Origin: Panopea generosa
Taxonomy: Eukaryota; Mollusca; Bivalvia; Adapedonta; Hiatellidae
Direction of reading: 5' to 3'
Assembly: GCA_029582155.1 (NCBI GenBank)
Contig: CM055897.1
Coordinates: 2,897,001 to 2,961,000, forward strand
DNA: 64,000 bases
The translations under genes were made by a program, and so were the position numbers. This document shows positions 36,873 to 49,734 of the stretch, piece after piece. Each line of letters opens with the position of its first letter. The first letter of the stretch is position 1. The notes beneath the pieces were generated by a model. The model was given only the letters and a program-made list of their open reading frames with translations, was not told the DNA's origin and ran no database searches.

Positions 36873-39205
36873 GTAAGGAGTAATTATAAATTTATTTAAA
36901 TAAGACTTGATTAATTGGTAAGTTCTGGCATTAATTAAGTCACTGGTTCTGTACGTTATATTCTAAGCGGTGGTGTCAGCATCTTATGTACATCTAGGTT
37001 CTCCAGCCACATAACACATAATTTGATCAAGACTTGTCAAAAGAAAAAAAAGCAATTGATTGATATTTTGTGAACGTTGGCGTATTCATGCATAAATTTG
37101 CAAATTATTCTAATGAATACAAATAAAAATTCTTAAATTGCTGAATGAAATTCTCATCAAAACAATACCATTCCCAGCAATTTGTGTTTAAAATTGCTGA
37201 AATACTTCTGATTACAAAATGTTAATACAGCAACTAAATCAACAACACATTATGAGAAATTTTACTTAAAACCTAAAAATCTTTAATTCAAATCAATTTT
37301 CGTGATCAAAACATTTGAAAACACCTAAGATTGCATACATGTTACATTTTATGTACAAGAAATCAGTTGCCTGTAAATTGTGAAAGATTAATTTGCCAAA
37401 TAATTAATCCTGAGTGTTCTATTTCATTAACATTTAGTCAGGAGATGCAAGTTTCCCATCCTTCTATATAAGTCCTTGTATAAACTGATGAAATAAGGAG
37501 TACTTGACGGAACATCCTTAATGTTATTAAATCTATGTATGGACATGTAGGGTCAAAAGTTAAACACGAAAATTTACGTATTGAAAGTTTTTGAATATTG
37601 TTTAGGGTTTAGGCAAGTCACATTTTGTGTTTTCAATGTTTAAACGATCTCGACGATTAATATTTTACTACTTTAAAGGAGCAGAAGGGATGGATATTGG
37701 AATACTGAAACTCTTTATCATAGACATACACATATTTTATTGACTTAAACTTTACAGTTTCTCATCATTATACATACAATTGACAATATTTTTGCACATG
37801 ACAGCTTTAAGCACTTAGAACATTTGAAAAAATATAAAATGTATAGTATATAGACGTATCTGTTAAGTAACAAAAAAAAACATATGATTTATCCATATAA
37901 TCTAAATATTTTACCCAACCAATTACAATAAATGAATTCAGCTTATTTATTAACAACACATATATAACATTTTGATATAGCTTCTGTGACAATTTGCTGT
38001 TAAATCATTTATTTAAAATAAAGTTCGGAATATCCTTCTGCACATGTACACTGGATACTTAAAGCAAATACTAATTTAATTTGTGCCCATTGTTGGGGTG
38101 ATGTTTTTTTGTAGTTTTAAGAAAAATTGATAAATTTTTGTGTAACTTTTTTTATTCAATAATTCAAAGGGCTTAAACATCCTATAAGGACATATACAGA
38201 AACATACATAATATGACACCAATACAATTTTCAATGGTAATAAATGTTTAACAAAAAATACCGATATCAATATAAATATACGGTCATAAATATAAAAAAA
38301 TGTATTACTTTGCATAACCATTTTACATAATACATTACGATACAACAAACTCACTATAAAGAACAGGATTTCGTTACTCAAATATAATGACTTGACTGAA
38401 TAAATCATAAAAAATCAAATTCTAAAACAAAAGGTAATTCATCATCTGTACCATTCCAGTGATTGCATATTCAATCATTTGTACGTATCTTGAAAATGAA
38501 GGTGTATTATGGATGGTTGTGTTTTTTCATATTCTATCTGTATGTAAAGCCGTCCGATTAGCTCAGTCGGTAACGCGTCTGATTATCAATCCAGGAGTCG
38601 TGCGTTCGAATCCCCACAAGGTCACACTCTGCATGATGACTGATTTACGACATTGAGTCTATCACCGCTGATTCAAATGGAAAAGTTAACAGGTACTTGC
38701 GGAGATTTTATGTTCGAATATTGGATAACCCGGCTTCAACGATCCCAGGAATGAGTGATTTGGGTATCTGATTGTCTGTTAGCCATCTGTGGAATAAAAA
38801 TGGCGCTAAATATTCCCATAATGCATTGCAGATTTTGATATTATAATTCAAACATTACTCTGTTTGACAGACGGACAAATCAAGGCCAAGACGCCTAATA
38901 CAACATTTAAAATGCTTTTGTAATTACATTACAGGCATACATGGACACAATGTCATAAAAAGGCAAGCCAAACGATACTCCAGCAGTCACCCAGCGTTCT
39001 CCATGTTTAGAAATGGACCTCCATCATTTCCCAGTCTTGGTATGCACAGTATGCATGGTTCGAGTTCCGGTTCCGGTTACATCGAATGCATTACAGACGA
39101 CATCGTGTGTCCTTCCTGGTGTCTAATGGAAGATGACTGGGGATGTAAAACATGTCCCTGTGGACCAGGTATGATACCAATTGCTATCCTCTCTCTCTCT
39201 CTTTG

Positions 39206-39250
<45 letters not shown>

Positions 39251-42200
39251 GTGCGTGCGTGCGTGTGTGTGTGTGTCTTCTTATTTTCTTTCTTACTCGA
39301 TATCTCTTATATATCTCTCTCTATTCCTCTATTTGCCAATGGAGTCACCGACAATCCGGAATATAGAAGATACCTTTTGCAAGACAACACAAATAACATT
39401 TGTTCTGTTCAACAATTCACATTGCAGCGAATGGCATGGCCCCACGTATTGTCAGTGAGGGTCGGGAACAGCATCACTCCGAGGAGAAGCACGACTGTAT
39501 AGGGACAATTCTCTGTATGCTCTCTTGTAAGGATAATTATAAACTCGGACAAAGGGGAAGTAACGGCTGCCAAACATGTTCATGCGAACGAAAGGATAAC
39601 ACACGAAAGAATGACACACGAAAGAATGACACTAAAAGCGGTAAGATTTCATTAATGTTATTTTAGAAAGTCTTTGTATGGAAGATTTATGATATACTCA
39701 AAAGTTATATAACGCAATCCAAATTATTTCTGTAAAACCAATTTCCATAACGTTTCATTGTAAATGCCTGCATGTACTGGTGCTCTATGCCGATCCGTGT
39801 GTGTAGTATACCATTCTACGCATGTAGCAATACTACCTTTACTTTTAAGATAAACAATTTTTTTTTGAAAATATATATCTATTAAAATAAGTGTATGATA
39901 ATAAGAAGGTTATTTTCTAAAACCATTTGTCATAGGTCAACATATAGTTTCCATTGCACAAGCAATTTTATGAAAGATCATCCATCATGATTGTTGTGCT
40001 TTATTATTTCTGGGATAATTTCAATTATTTTACCAAAACATAATTATATGTATATTCCCATAACAACCACAGAAAACAATAAATACCTAACATAAAGAAC
40101 TTGTAAGAACAATCAGGATTGCATATCAAAGACTTAATGCATAACTGGTCTAACTCAATACAGACTAAGACTGCAGGTACAGTAGAACTTCGATGGCTCA
40201 AACCCGACGGGACTGGACAAACTAGTTCGATTCAAGAGTTGTTCGAGCCAAGTATTGTTCAACATCATATACCATATATGTACATGTGTATACATCGAAA
40301 TAGGAATTCGGCCGGGACTATATAAGTAGTTCGAGATATATGTGGTGTTCCAGCCATCCGTGTTTGAGCCAACGAAGTTCTACTGTATACTGTATACACT
40401 CGTTTAAATCATACTATGTGCTCACTATTGTCACAGTGTGTACGTAACCTACTCGGAGAGGAATTTATGTAAGCTGTTCGGTTAGCTCAGACGGTAGAGC
40501 ATTCGCCCTGTAAGCGAAGGGTCTCGGGTTCGAGTCCCGGACTGGCTGCATATTTTACTCGTCCTGTAACATTGGCGCCCAACAAGGGACTGTGACTGAT
40601 ATATATTCCGAGAAACATTTCACATGATTCTCTGTTCTCTATGGAAATTCGGGACGAATTCCAAATTTGTGAGGGAATATGTCACAGTGTGTACGTAACT
40701 TACTCGGAGAGGAATTTATGTAAGCGGTTCGGTTAGCTCAGACGGTAGAGCATTCGCCCTGTAAGCGAAGGGTCTCGGGTTCGAGTCCCGGACTGGCTGC
40801 ATATTTTACTCATCCTGTAACACTATTATAAACAACTACCCAGACCATAACACCGGTTTATATGTACTGCTTATTTGACAGTTGCTCTGTTTAAAAAGCA
40901 TTCATTATGACGATCCAGGATGGAGGACATATACTATTTCATGAGCATCACATGAAATCCTGGATCTGTTCCTGGATGGTAAATGCTCTGTACTACTTAT
41001 AAAGTATTTAGGTACTTCTTGCAAAGTATTTACAATGAGTATGTTTTTGTCTGCAACACTTTAGCGGCTTCATCAAATACTTAGGCTACATAATGCTTTT
41101 CATATACTAAATATATTTATTTAATTACATTATGTCTCCGTCCGTATTTTTCATATATAGTGTATGTGTAAATGTAAAATTTTGAGTGCATACTATATAT
41201 AGGTATGTTATTAATCAATATATATACTGAACGTTACAGCTAACCCGCCACTTTTGACTACCATCTGAAAACTGATTTGACGACCCATTTCAATATTTAT
41301 GAAAGTATTCAAATGACGGGTTAGCTGTTCCGTTCAGTATATTTTAAATTGCAAGCGAACTCGTTTGTAAAACAGTTGATTAGAACCGGAGATTAGTTTA
41401 AACAGATTTTATTGCCATAAATATACAATTTGGTCGGGTCACAAGTTCTTACAACGTTAGTTACGACCCTTCCCTAAATACAATGTTACATAAATTAATA
41501 CATGGCTAAAATGTTGTTAGAAAGTTATACTTTTATAAACAAATACAATGCTTAAGCGAAAACAAACATATTCTCTGAATAGTATACAATATACATGTAA
41601 ACACTGGGAAGAATAAGTAAAGTGCGAAATGCTTAGTACATTGATCAAGCAGAGGATAAACAGTAATTTGAAAAGATAATAGTGGAAAGATAGAAGAGAA
41701 GATATATAGATGTACATGTCAACCAAACATCATTGCTCTGTTATTTAACATTAATCATTAGGCGGTATACGTGGTCGAAAGTGTCCACTCTCTTTAATAA
41801 ACTTATGAACGCATCTAATTAAATGTTCATTATGTTCTTGTTTTAATTCGGTGTTTCCATACAAGATAATGTTTATATTAAGCGGGTGAAAGTTCCTTAT
41901 AGATTGAAAAAGTTGGACTCTTTGAGTTGATTTCTATTGCATTTAAAGAAATAATGAGTTGCATTTTCAGTCTCACACAGAGAGGAATTTCGTAAATGAT
42001 TTAAAAATAAGTCGTTATTTAAGTCGCTGCACATGTTACGCAAACGTGCATGTAAGACCGACAATGATCGGGTACCAAAATAATAATATATTTGAACCTC
42101 TGTTCTTTGAAATAACGAGTTTGTAAGTTTATTTTTGAATATATTAAGTGATTCGGAATTGCGTATTTCGGGTGATAATTCGTTCCATAGTTTAATAGAC

Positions 42201-45200
42201 GATGGTAAAAATGAATTGGAGAACAAAACTGTTCTTGTTTGAAACATTTCAAAATTGTCCCAGTTTCTGAGATTATATGGGTTTATATTTTCTACAGTTG
42301 GAGGAAGAAGGTCAGTATAAAAATCTGGAACTAAACCGTTCTTCATCTTATAAATAAGTACTAATTTTTGTAGTTTCCTGCGATCTGACAATGAAATCCA
42401 GCCTATTTCTTTCATGAGATTAACAATTGAAACTGAACGAGTTAACCTTGTTACAATGTTGACAGGCAATATCAACATTATAATTGTAAAGAATTGACCA
42501 GTCGGTATTCGAAATAAGATCATTAAATCTGGGGAAATCTGCCCTTTTGTAAATCCAAACACGTCTGGTGAATGTCGAATTAATAAGTTGACACAACTGT
42601 ACATGTATATATGTACCATAATGGTCAGTGACGTCACGGGGCGTTTCTATAATACCAGAATCGTGAGTTTCTATAGAACTCAAAATAACGATGGGGTCTA
42701 TTAATGTCGACGTCCTGTTTGTTACACGTGTGGGCTCATTTATAACATTGGTCAAATTATTAAGTAAAACAAAATGTCTTTCAAACGATGATTATTTGCG
42801 GCCAATTGATCTTCGTTTATATCACCTAAAATAATAACACTGTTTGAAATTTCAAAGGCCTTTTCGATACTAATATTTAAGTCATCCCAAAAATGTACAG
42901 GGCCATTCGGTTGTCGGTATAGGGTACAGATAAAAATAGTTTTATTTTGATTTTTTATTTCAATCCAAATCGAGTCTGAAAGAGGATTTTCTAGTTTTTC
43001 AACTCTCTTTGCAATCAAATTATTTGAAACATAAACAAGGAGCCCTCCAGAATGCGCAGTGCTATCCTTCCTATATACATCAGAATGTGTATCAATGTAT
43101 AATATATCATCAGATACCATTTCAGTAAGATGTGTTTCGGTAAAACACAATATATGTATGACAATTAATGACGCCACTTACGATTTTGATACCGAATGAA
43201 TGACATCTATAATAATTTATTATTTAATTTTATTTTCCGACCAATTACATTAACTGGATAGCCAATTCTACTGGTCCGACGCAAGGATGCACATTTCCAC
43301 TTTGTGTGAATGGACGTAAGTAACAGTATCTGATCGTACATTATTTAAATGCCAATTAAATACTCTAACGAAATACACACTTACATATAGTGCAGTCAGT
43401 CACCTGCGATTCATCTGAACTCGTACAAGATGCTAGTCTAACACGTTATCTGTCTAAACTAAACTCTACACAGAGATAGAAACCACGTTCAACAATCTAC
43501 AGTCAACACAATATACAAATTGAAACAAAAGCTGAGACTACATACATAAAATTTAACTTTATAATATAAAAATTATATGAGATCAAATAAACAATCTATG
43601 CTTACAAGTTGTAAAACTTTATGTGTTATCCTGTGTAATATTTATGTCTCATATATATGTACCTAATTGTAACAGTAAAATACTATAATTGATAATTATG
43701 AAAAGTATTTAATACTGCGATTTAATATTTGTATTTTTGTGGTATTTATCTGTGATAATTGTTTGTGTTCCATGACATATATATAAATATATATATTCAT
43801 AAATAAATCTGTCTATCATTTCCAACAGAAAACCCAAACACTGGCCCAAGTTCGAATTCAGGTATGACGTCACTTCCGATTGGCGGTAAAGGATCTCTTA
43901 CATCAGACAAAGGTATCTACAACTGTGTATGTATCTTTTTACTCTACATGTTTCATTTCAGATAATTGAACTATCCTTTATGTGTGAACCCACATTACAA
44001 CGGGCCGCTGATGACCATGATGTCGTCTGCCAGTTACACAGTGGTTATCAGACAACAACCATCGTCAGCATTTGATTTAAAAAAAAATTTAACACATACA
44101 CATTTCCATTTATTGTGTTTGAATTTTTTTTTTGTAATTTTTTATTTTCATTCTCCAATACATGAAATATTACAATATGCTAATACAATTTCAATTAACA
44201 ACATGTATAGTACTTACATATATAAATAACAGATTCTTTTATACAGATTATATCTTATTTTAATATTATCATTTGAATAGTGAATAACATTGGATTTTAC
44301 CATAATTATGGTGCTATTAAATTAGTATCAATTTTGGAGGCAACAAATCAATGTTTTGAGTATTTTGTCTCTTAAATAATTAGAAAGTTGAAAAAAAAAC
44401 AAACAAAAAAAACAACAAAAAAACAAATTCAAATTGTGTTTGATTTTTAGGTTAATAAAATAAATAGAAATAACTATCATCGCCCAGTTCACTGAATCTA
44501 CGATCGTCAGTTTCTGTATAAACTTTCGGTTTATGGAGATTAGTATAGAATCCATTTTGGTCTAGCTTTGCAGCATAAACTTGAACAAATTTCAAAAGCA
44601 CACATTATAATACCTTACTATCCATTTCTTTCTTGATATGCAGACTTCGATTTTAGAATGACTATTTCAGCGCATTGTAATGATGCTCGCTGAAGCGTTT
44701 TTAGACAGTCATGTGTTTAATAATAGATCTGTATTTCCAATATAAAAATGATACAATGTCCAGCCTGGACTCATATACTTTTAGATAATGACACTTCGTT
44801 GCGTTTGTTGACACCAGTATTTCTCTTGTTATTATAAAGATGGCTGATCCCAAGCTGAGGTATTTTGTTCTATGAAATTGATATTGATTATTTATCTATT
44901 TAAAATAAACATATACTAAATATTATAGCAATAACTACCGCATATAGTATTTTGTCCCAAAAGTTGATGCAATGTATGCTATATCGTGCTAAGTAGTCTA
45001 TCCCAGAGCCTCATATCTCCCGACTCCGGTCTATTAACCCCTAGTGAAAAAGCAGGGAATTCTATACCTGTCCAAGCAATTAAACGCTTACTAATATATG
45101 ACGTCATCCAACTACCAGTTGAAAACTGACCAATCGACGTGCTCAAATGTGGTTTTCCCAACATTGCTATTTAACGGATCCAATCGTCCCACAGACTAGT

Positions 45201-48200
45201 GCTATGTTTATTAATGTTTCCTCTGTTTCAGACATCTTAGTGTCCGGTCTTGATTGCTTGGGACCTTCATGTTCAGCAAAAAATGGTAACCACGTTCTGA
45301 TAGTATACTAGAAACGTTATAATTTTCTTGCATAAAATTGTAACCTTTTTATAGTAAATTACAATTAGATGGTACTTTCATGTTATTATGTTTATATATT
45401 AATATAACATCATTTTGATATGGGTATTTCTTTTCCAGATTGTGATCTTACGAAAGCTGATGTGTGACATCTTAATTCTTTAAATAATTTAAAAATCGTG
45501 AATATATCATAGCGTTACACCATGTCAGCATAGCTATGTCAATAAATTGCCTGCCACTTGTTCATTATATACTATATATACTGCCGTCTGCCACTTGTTA
45601 ATTATATACTGCCGTCTGCCACTTGTTCATTATATACTGTACATATTGCCGTCTGCGGTACGGATCGGCTTTATGGTTATACGCTTTACGTTGCATGTTG
45701 GTTCAAAGGGGGGGAGGGGGGGGGTGTAAAAAGTCAAATATTCTGTTTGAAAGTAATGACAACCAATGATTTGTGAATACAGAATGGTTATCAACGATAT
45801 ACATTTTTACATTAAAGTATATTACGACCAGAAGAGCATATTGGTATACAGTGAAGAGGGAAATGCATCCTAAATTATCCTTTTTTCTGATGGGCTTGCA
45901 CGTTATTTTAAGGTCGACAATGGCGTAGCTGCCTTATTTTGACATATATCCAGGACATGCACCCCCCCCCCCCCCCCACCCCCAGGAAGCAGGAACTGCA
46001 TCCTAAATTATCCATTTTTTTCTGATGGGTTTGCACATCAATTTAGGGTCAGCTACGGCACAGGTATCGGTAAAACGTGCGTCCCAGCCGTCCTAACATT
46101 ATCGATTTCGAACATATACCCACATACATAATCTGCATTTGAACGCATCTTTCGTTATTCACGGGTTTTATTTGTTGGCTTCTCTAATCTAGGTATGCGA
46201 TTGATGGAACAGTTGACATCAGGCCAGAGTACGCAACACCCGTCTTCGAAACCAGCAACAATAACTCCGACTACACCAGCAACAACCACAAAACAACCAC
46301 GCTCCTGTCCAATCACCGACGCCTGTATACTGTATTGTAAGTTTACCATTAAACTCGGGGAACCAGGAGCAGACGGGTGCAAATCGTGCACCTGCAGTAC
46401 GGGTAAGATAACTGTTGTTTTGTTAGTGTTGATACTACATGTATATGAATACGTGCTTACTGGTTAACCAAGTACGGATCTGAGCACGCTGTCATGCTTG
46501 TCAACTTATGTTTTAACGTATTTCGTTAAACATATGGTATGCCTACTTATAACTCTATCTTTTCTGTCAGATATTTTTTTCGTTCTTATTTGTCACAATT
46601 TGTTAGTACAACAATTCTAAAACATGCGAGGGTCGTCAGCGAAACGAGCCACAGATGTTTTAAAAACCACACGATATGTAATTGTTTTACTCTTTTCTGT
46701 TGTTAGTTGCTTGATTTTCAACAACATACATCTATTTAGATAGCTAATTATTTGGGGTATGTACGTGTGATCGCGGGAAAAATGCAGAATTTAAGTATTT
46801 CAGTTGGCATTTTACTACTATTTTACCTAGGAAGCAACATATACTGAAGCGAACAGCTAACCCGCCACTTTTGTATTTCCAATATTTTTGTCGATATATC
46901 AGTAGTGTTATTAAAATTTATATATGGCATCAACAGTTTTAGTATTTTGATTATATATTGTTCAAATGTTCTTTCTTATAAAAGTCCTAATTTAAAAAAA
47001 AAATGCATTTATACTTTTTGAGAAAATACATATAATGTCCTGTACATAAAATGTCAGGTGGGGGGTTAGCTGCTCCGCTCAGTATATTATGTGTGTCGTT
47101 TAGTTTTTTAGCATTATATTCTATAGATATTTATATGCGTTTATGTGTGATATTTATAATTTCCCTTTGATAAAGACATAATGCCGAACTCATTTCAAAG
47201 TAAATGACCATGTATGTATATTAGTCATTTTGGATATGTACAAAGTATAATATTTTATTTCATTCAGCTAAAATGTAGTTTTGTTTTCAGCACCGGCCAA
47301 GCCTCCGCAGACAATTCTCCTTTCACCACCGACACGACCTCCAACAACTCCCAGACAGTGTCCAGAGGTACAGCGGTGTATGGCCACGTGTCGGTATGGG
47401 TATCGTATTCATTCTTCACAGAACGTTGATCAGTGTCCTGAATGCAAATGCGTGATCCGTACGTTTATATTTATTTTATTTTTTTAAATGGGATTTAACG
47501 TCATCATGTTATATATGGCATATCCAGTTTTATTGGTAAAGAAAGACCTCAGAATGAATCAGAAGAACCACCGTTCTTCCACAAGTAACTGGCAAACTCT
47601 CTCACATAAAGTTTTTGGAGCGAGTGCGTCTTGAACCTACGACCCTGGTGGTGAGATGAAAGTTGATCTTGAGACGGCGTCCTAGACTCAGAAGACTCTA
47701 GGTTTATCTTTATCTCAGGTGATAAAAGTTTTATCATTGTTTACACCTGCCGGTTTTCTTTTGTCGTTAAGTATACTATTATTATATAAACCTTTATCAT
47801 TTGAGCGAAACCAGTTAAACTGGACCATCCTACAATTTTCAAAATAAAGCGCAAACATTTTGGTGACAAACATTCGGGTATGCTGATCTAAAGCCTCCAA
47901 ATATAACATATAACATCAGATCATTTTCAAACTTTGCAGATTTATTGACCATATAACATGCATTACTCCAATACAAGGAAACTATTTTGGGGTAAAAAAA
48001 AATATTTTTAACAATTTTTCAAATTTTCAAAAAAGTTAATAAGGTTCTGAAAACCGTTTTCAATTACATTTTCTGGGTATGTCCACAAAACAGTTTGCAT
48101 TTTAATCAAGTATAATTTATATAGGGCATGGCTCTAAACTTATTTGTTTGAGTACACATGTATTACATTAATACTTTTATACCGAACCGAAGCTTAAAAC

Positions 48201-48898
48201 TTACACATGGTGACCATGTGCTGATGCATTCGATGTTTAAGTCTAGTTTTGTGCTAATATTTAATACACACTTTGATTATAGCTCTCAGCCCTCCCCCAC
48301 CGACGACAACCAGGATACCTAGTATTATCTCCCTGTTAAGGGTGTGTCCGGACGCAGTCCATTGCATGAAGACTTGTACGACAGGATACACATTAACAGC
48401 ATCTAATTTGAAGGGATGTCCACAATGTACCTGTAACCAAGGTGAGCTACCTAGTGGCGGTATCTGGGTACTTTCCCGAGTCTCCCCAGTTCCTGCCAAT
48501 TCTTTAAAAGTTGCTCTGTATAAAATTTGTTGCATTAACGATATCCCATCGCTATATACGAGTTTCAATACTCCACCAGCCCCATCCCTCAACCCCACAC
48601 ATTTCTTTCATTGTTTTATATCTAATAGTGTACTCTGATGCTTATTTATTATTCTGGAGCGTGAGACAGGCCTATCTTCCATTATTATACATTTTGTTTT
48701 TAACATGTACGAACGTATACCATGACCAATTTCTACCCCCCCCCCCCCCCCACCCCCCCCCCCAGATGAGGTTATAATATTATGATTAAAAAAGTATTAT
48801 ATGATAGAGTTGTGTCCCTTTTTATGGTTCGGAGTAGTGCTATTAAATACTGTTCTTTGAGAAACATGTCCTATGACAGTCCCCCCCCCCCTCCCCCC

Positions 48899-48929
<31 letters not shown>

Positions 48930-49687
48930 ACACAAATCGGCTGTGTCTAAGAAGGATTTAAACACTGTCCAAACGTTAAACTATATAATTATGCCACTTT
49001 TACTTTTTCCACAGAGCCGACAGTGATACTAATATGCGAGCGACCTCTGTCCTGCCCTAACATATGTACAATTGGGTATAAATGTGATGATATCGGCTGT
49101 CCCTCCTGCACATGTGTTACACCATCAGGTATTTTTAAAAAAAAATTGCTTGCAAAATCAATATGCTTAAGCTCTTCTAAATGTATCGGATACTTGAGTG
49201 GGTATAAGATGTAAAACTAACATTGCTGCTGCAGTTGATATAGATACACTTTACAGACTAACATCGTTTCTCTATTCAATGAAAACCATTGGCAGTTGGA
49301 CCGTGCTAAGAAGTACCGAATTACACTTCACTGGAGCTTCGGTGTGACGTTACTTTGAAAGAAAACTTACGTGACGTTTGCTGGAAGTTGGCATATTATG
49401 CGTGCGCTCATCTAACATGCTGCTTACGCTGCTGGTCCGCTAATGCCATTAATAATTAACTATATTTTCTAAATAAATATCTACATGAGAAAATAATCTT
49501 AAAGTTTTATATAAAATATTTGTTACAAAATAAGATGTAATTGTAAGTACTGAACTATTAATTTTGAGTATCGGGTATTGAAAACCATTAAACCAGGCAA
49601 TTACCATTACCATGTGAAACTGTGCTCGCAATTCTTAAATATGTTCAAGCTAAATGCAACCAGCCTTACTGAAAAACATAAAGCAAG

Positions 49688-49734
<47 letters not shown>

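Larger units (their letters stand above)
40429..40822 (+). mobile_element. TRIM retrotransposon with tRNA-like sequence in each LTR
   Basis: Two 143-bp direct repeats (40429-40571 and 40680-40822) differ at only three positions and run TGTCACAG to CTGTAACA, the TG...CA form of LTRs. Directly after the left LTR comes TGGCGCCCAACAAGGGAC (40573-40590), close to the complement of the tRNA-Lys 3' end and so a primer-binding site. Before the right LTR lies the purine tract GAGGGAA (40671-40677). The 4-bp sequence CTAT flanks both sides (40425-40428 and 40823-40826; the match extends to ACTAT because an A is shared), a target-site duplication. The interior is just 108 bp with no open frame, so it is a terminal-repeat retrotransposon in miniature. 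Each LTR contains a 73-nt tRNA-like segment with intact A and B boxes. Confidence 0.85.
39641..43828. other. Gene 2 intron 3, rich in transposons
   Basis: This 4.2-kb intron holds the 206-bp MITE (40180-40385), the tRNA-bearing TRIM (40429-40822), a 119-bp MITE (41223-41341) and the deleted LINE (about 41400-43200). I see no additional exon in it. Confidence 0.6.

Noticed and set aside
38554..38626. Stand-alone tRNA gene
   Set aside because: The anticodon stem does not pair without a bulge, and the sequence continues into a tail shared with two other SINE copies.
39003..39502. Long plus-strand frames reading through the intron between exons 2 and 3 of gene 2
   Set aside because: The Ser/Leu-rich part is the (CT)n tract in the intron. 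The real coding parts are 38935-39168 and 39428-39640, joined by good splice sites.
40476..40799. Two tandem functional tRNA-Thr genes
   Set aside because: They lie inside LTR-like repeats with a primer-binding site and target duplication, have C at position 33 and have a poorly paired acceptor stem. Pol III promoter activity is still possible.
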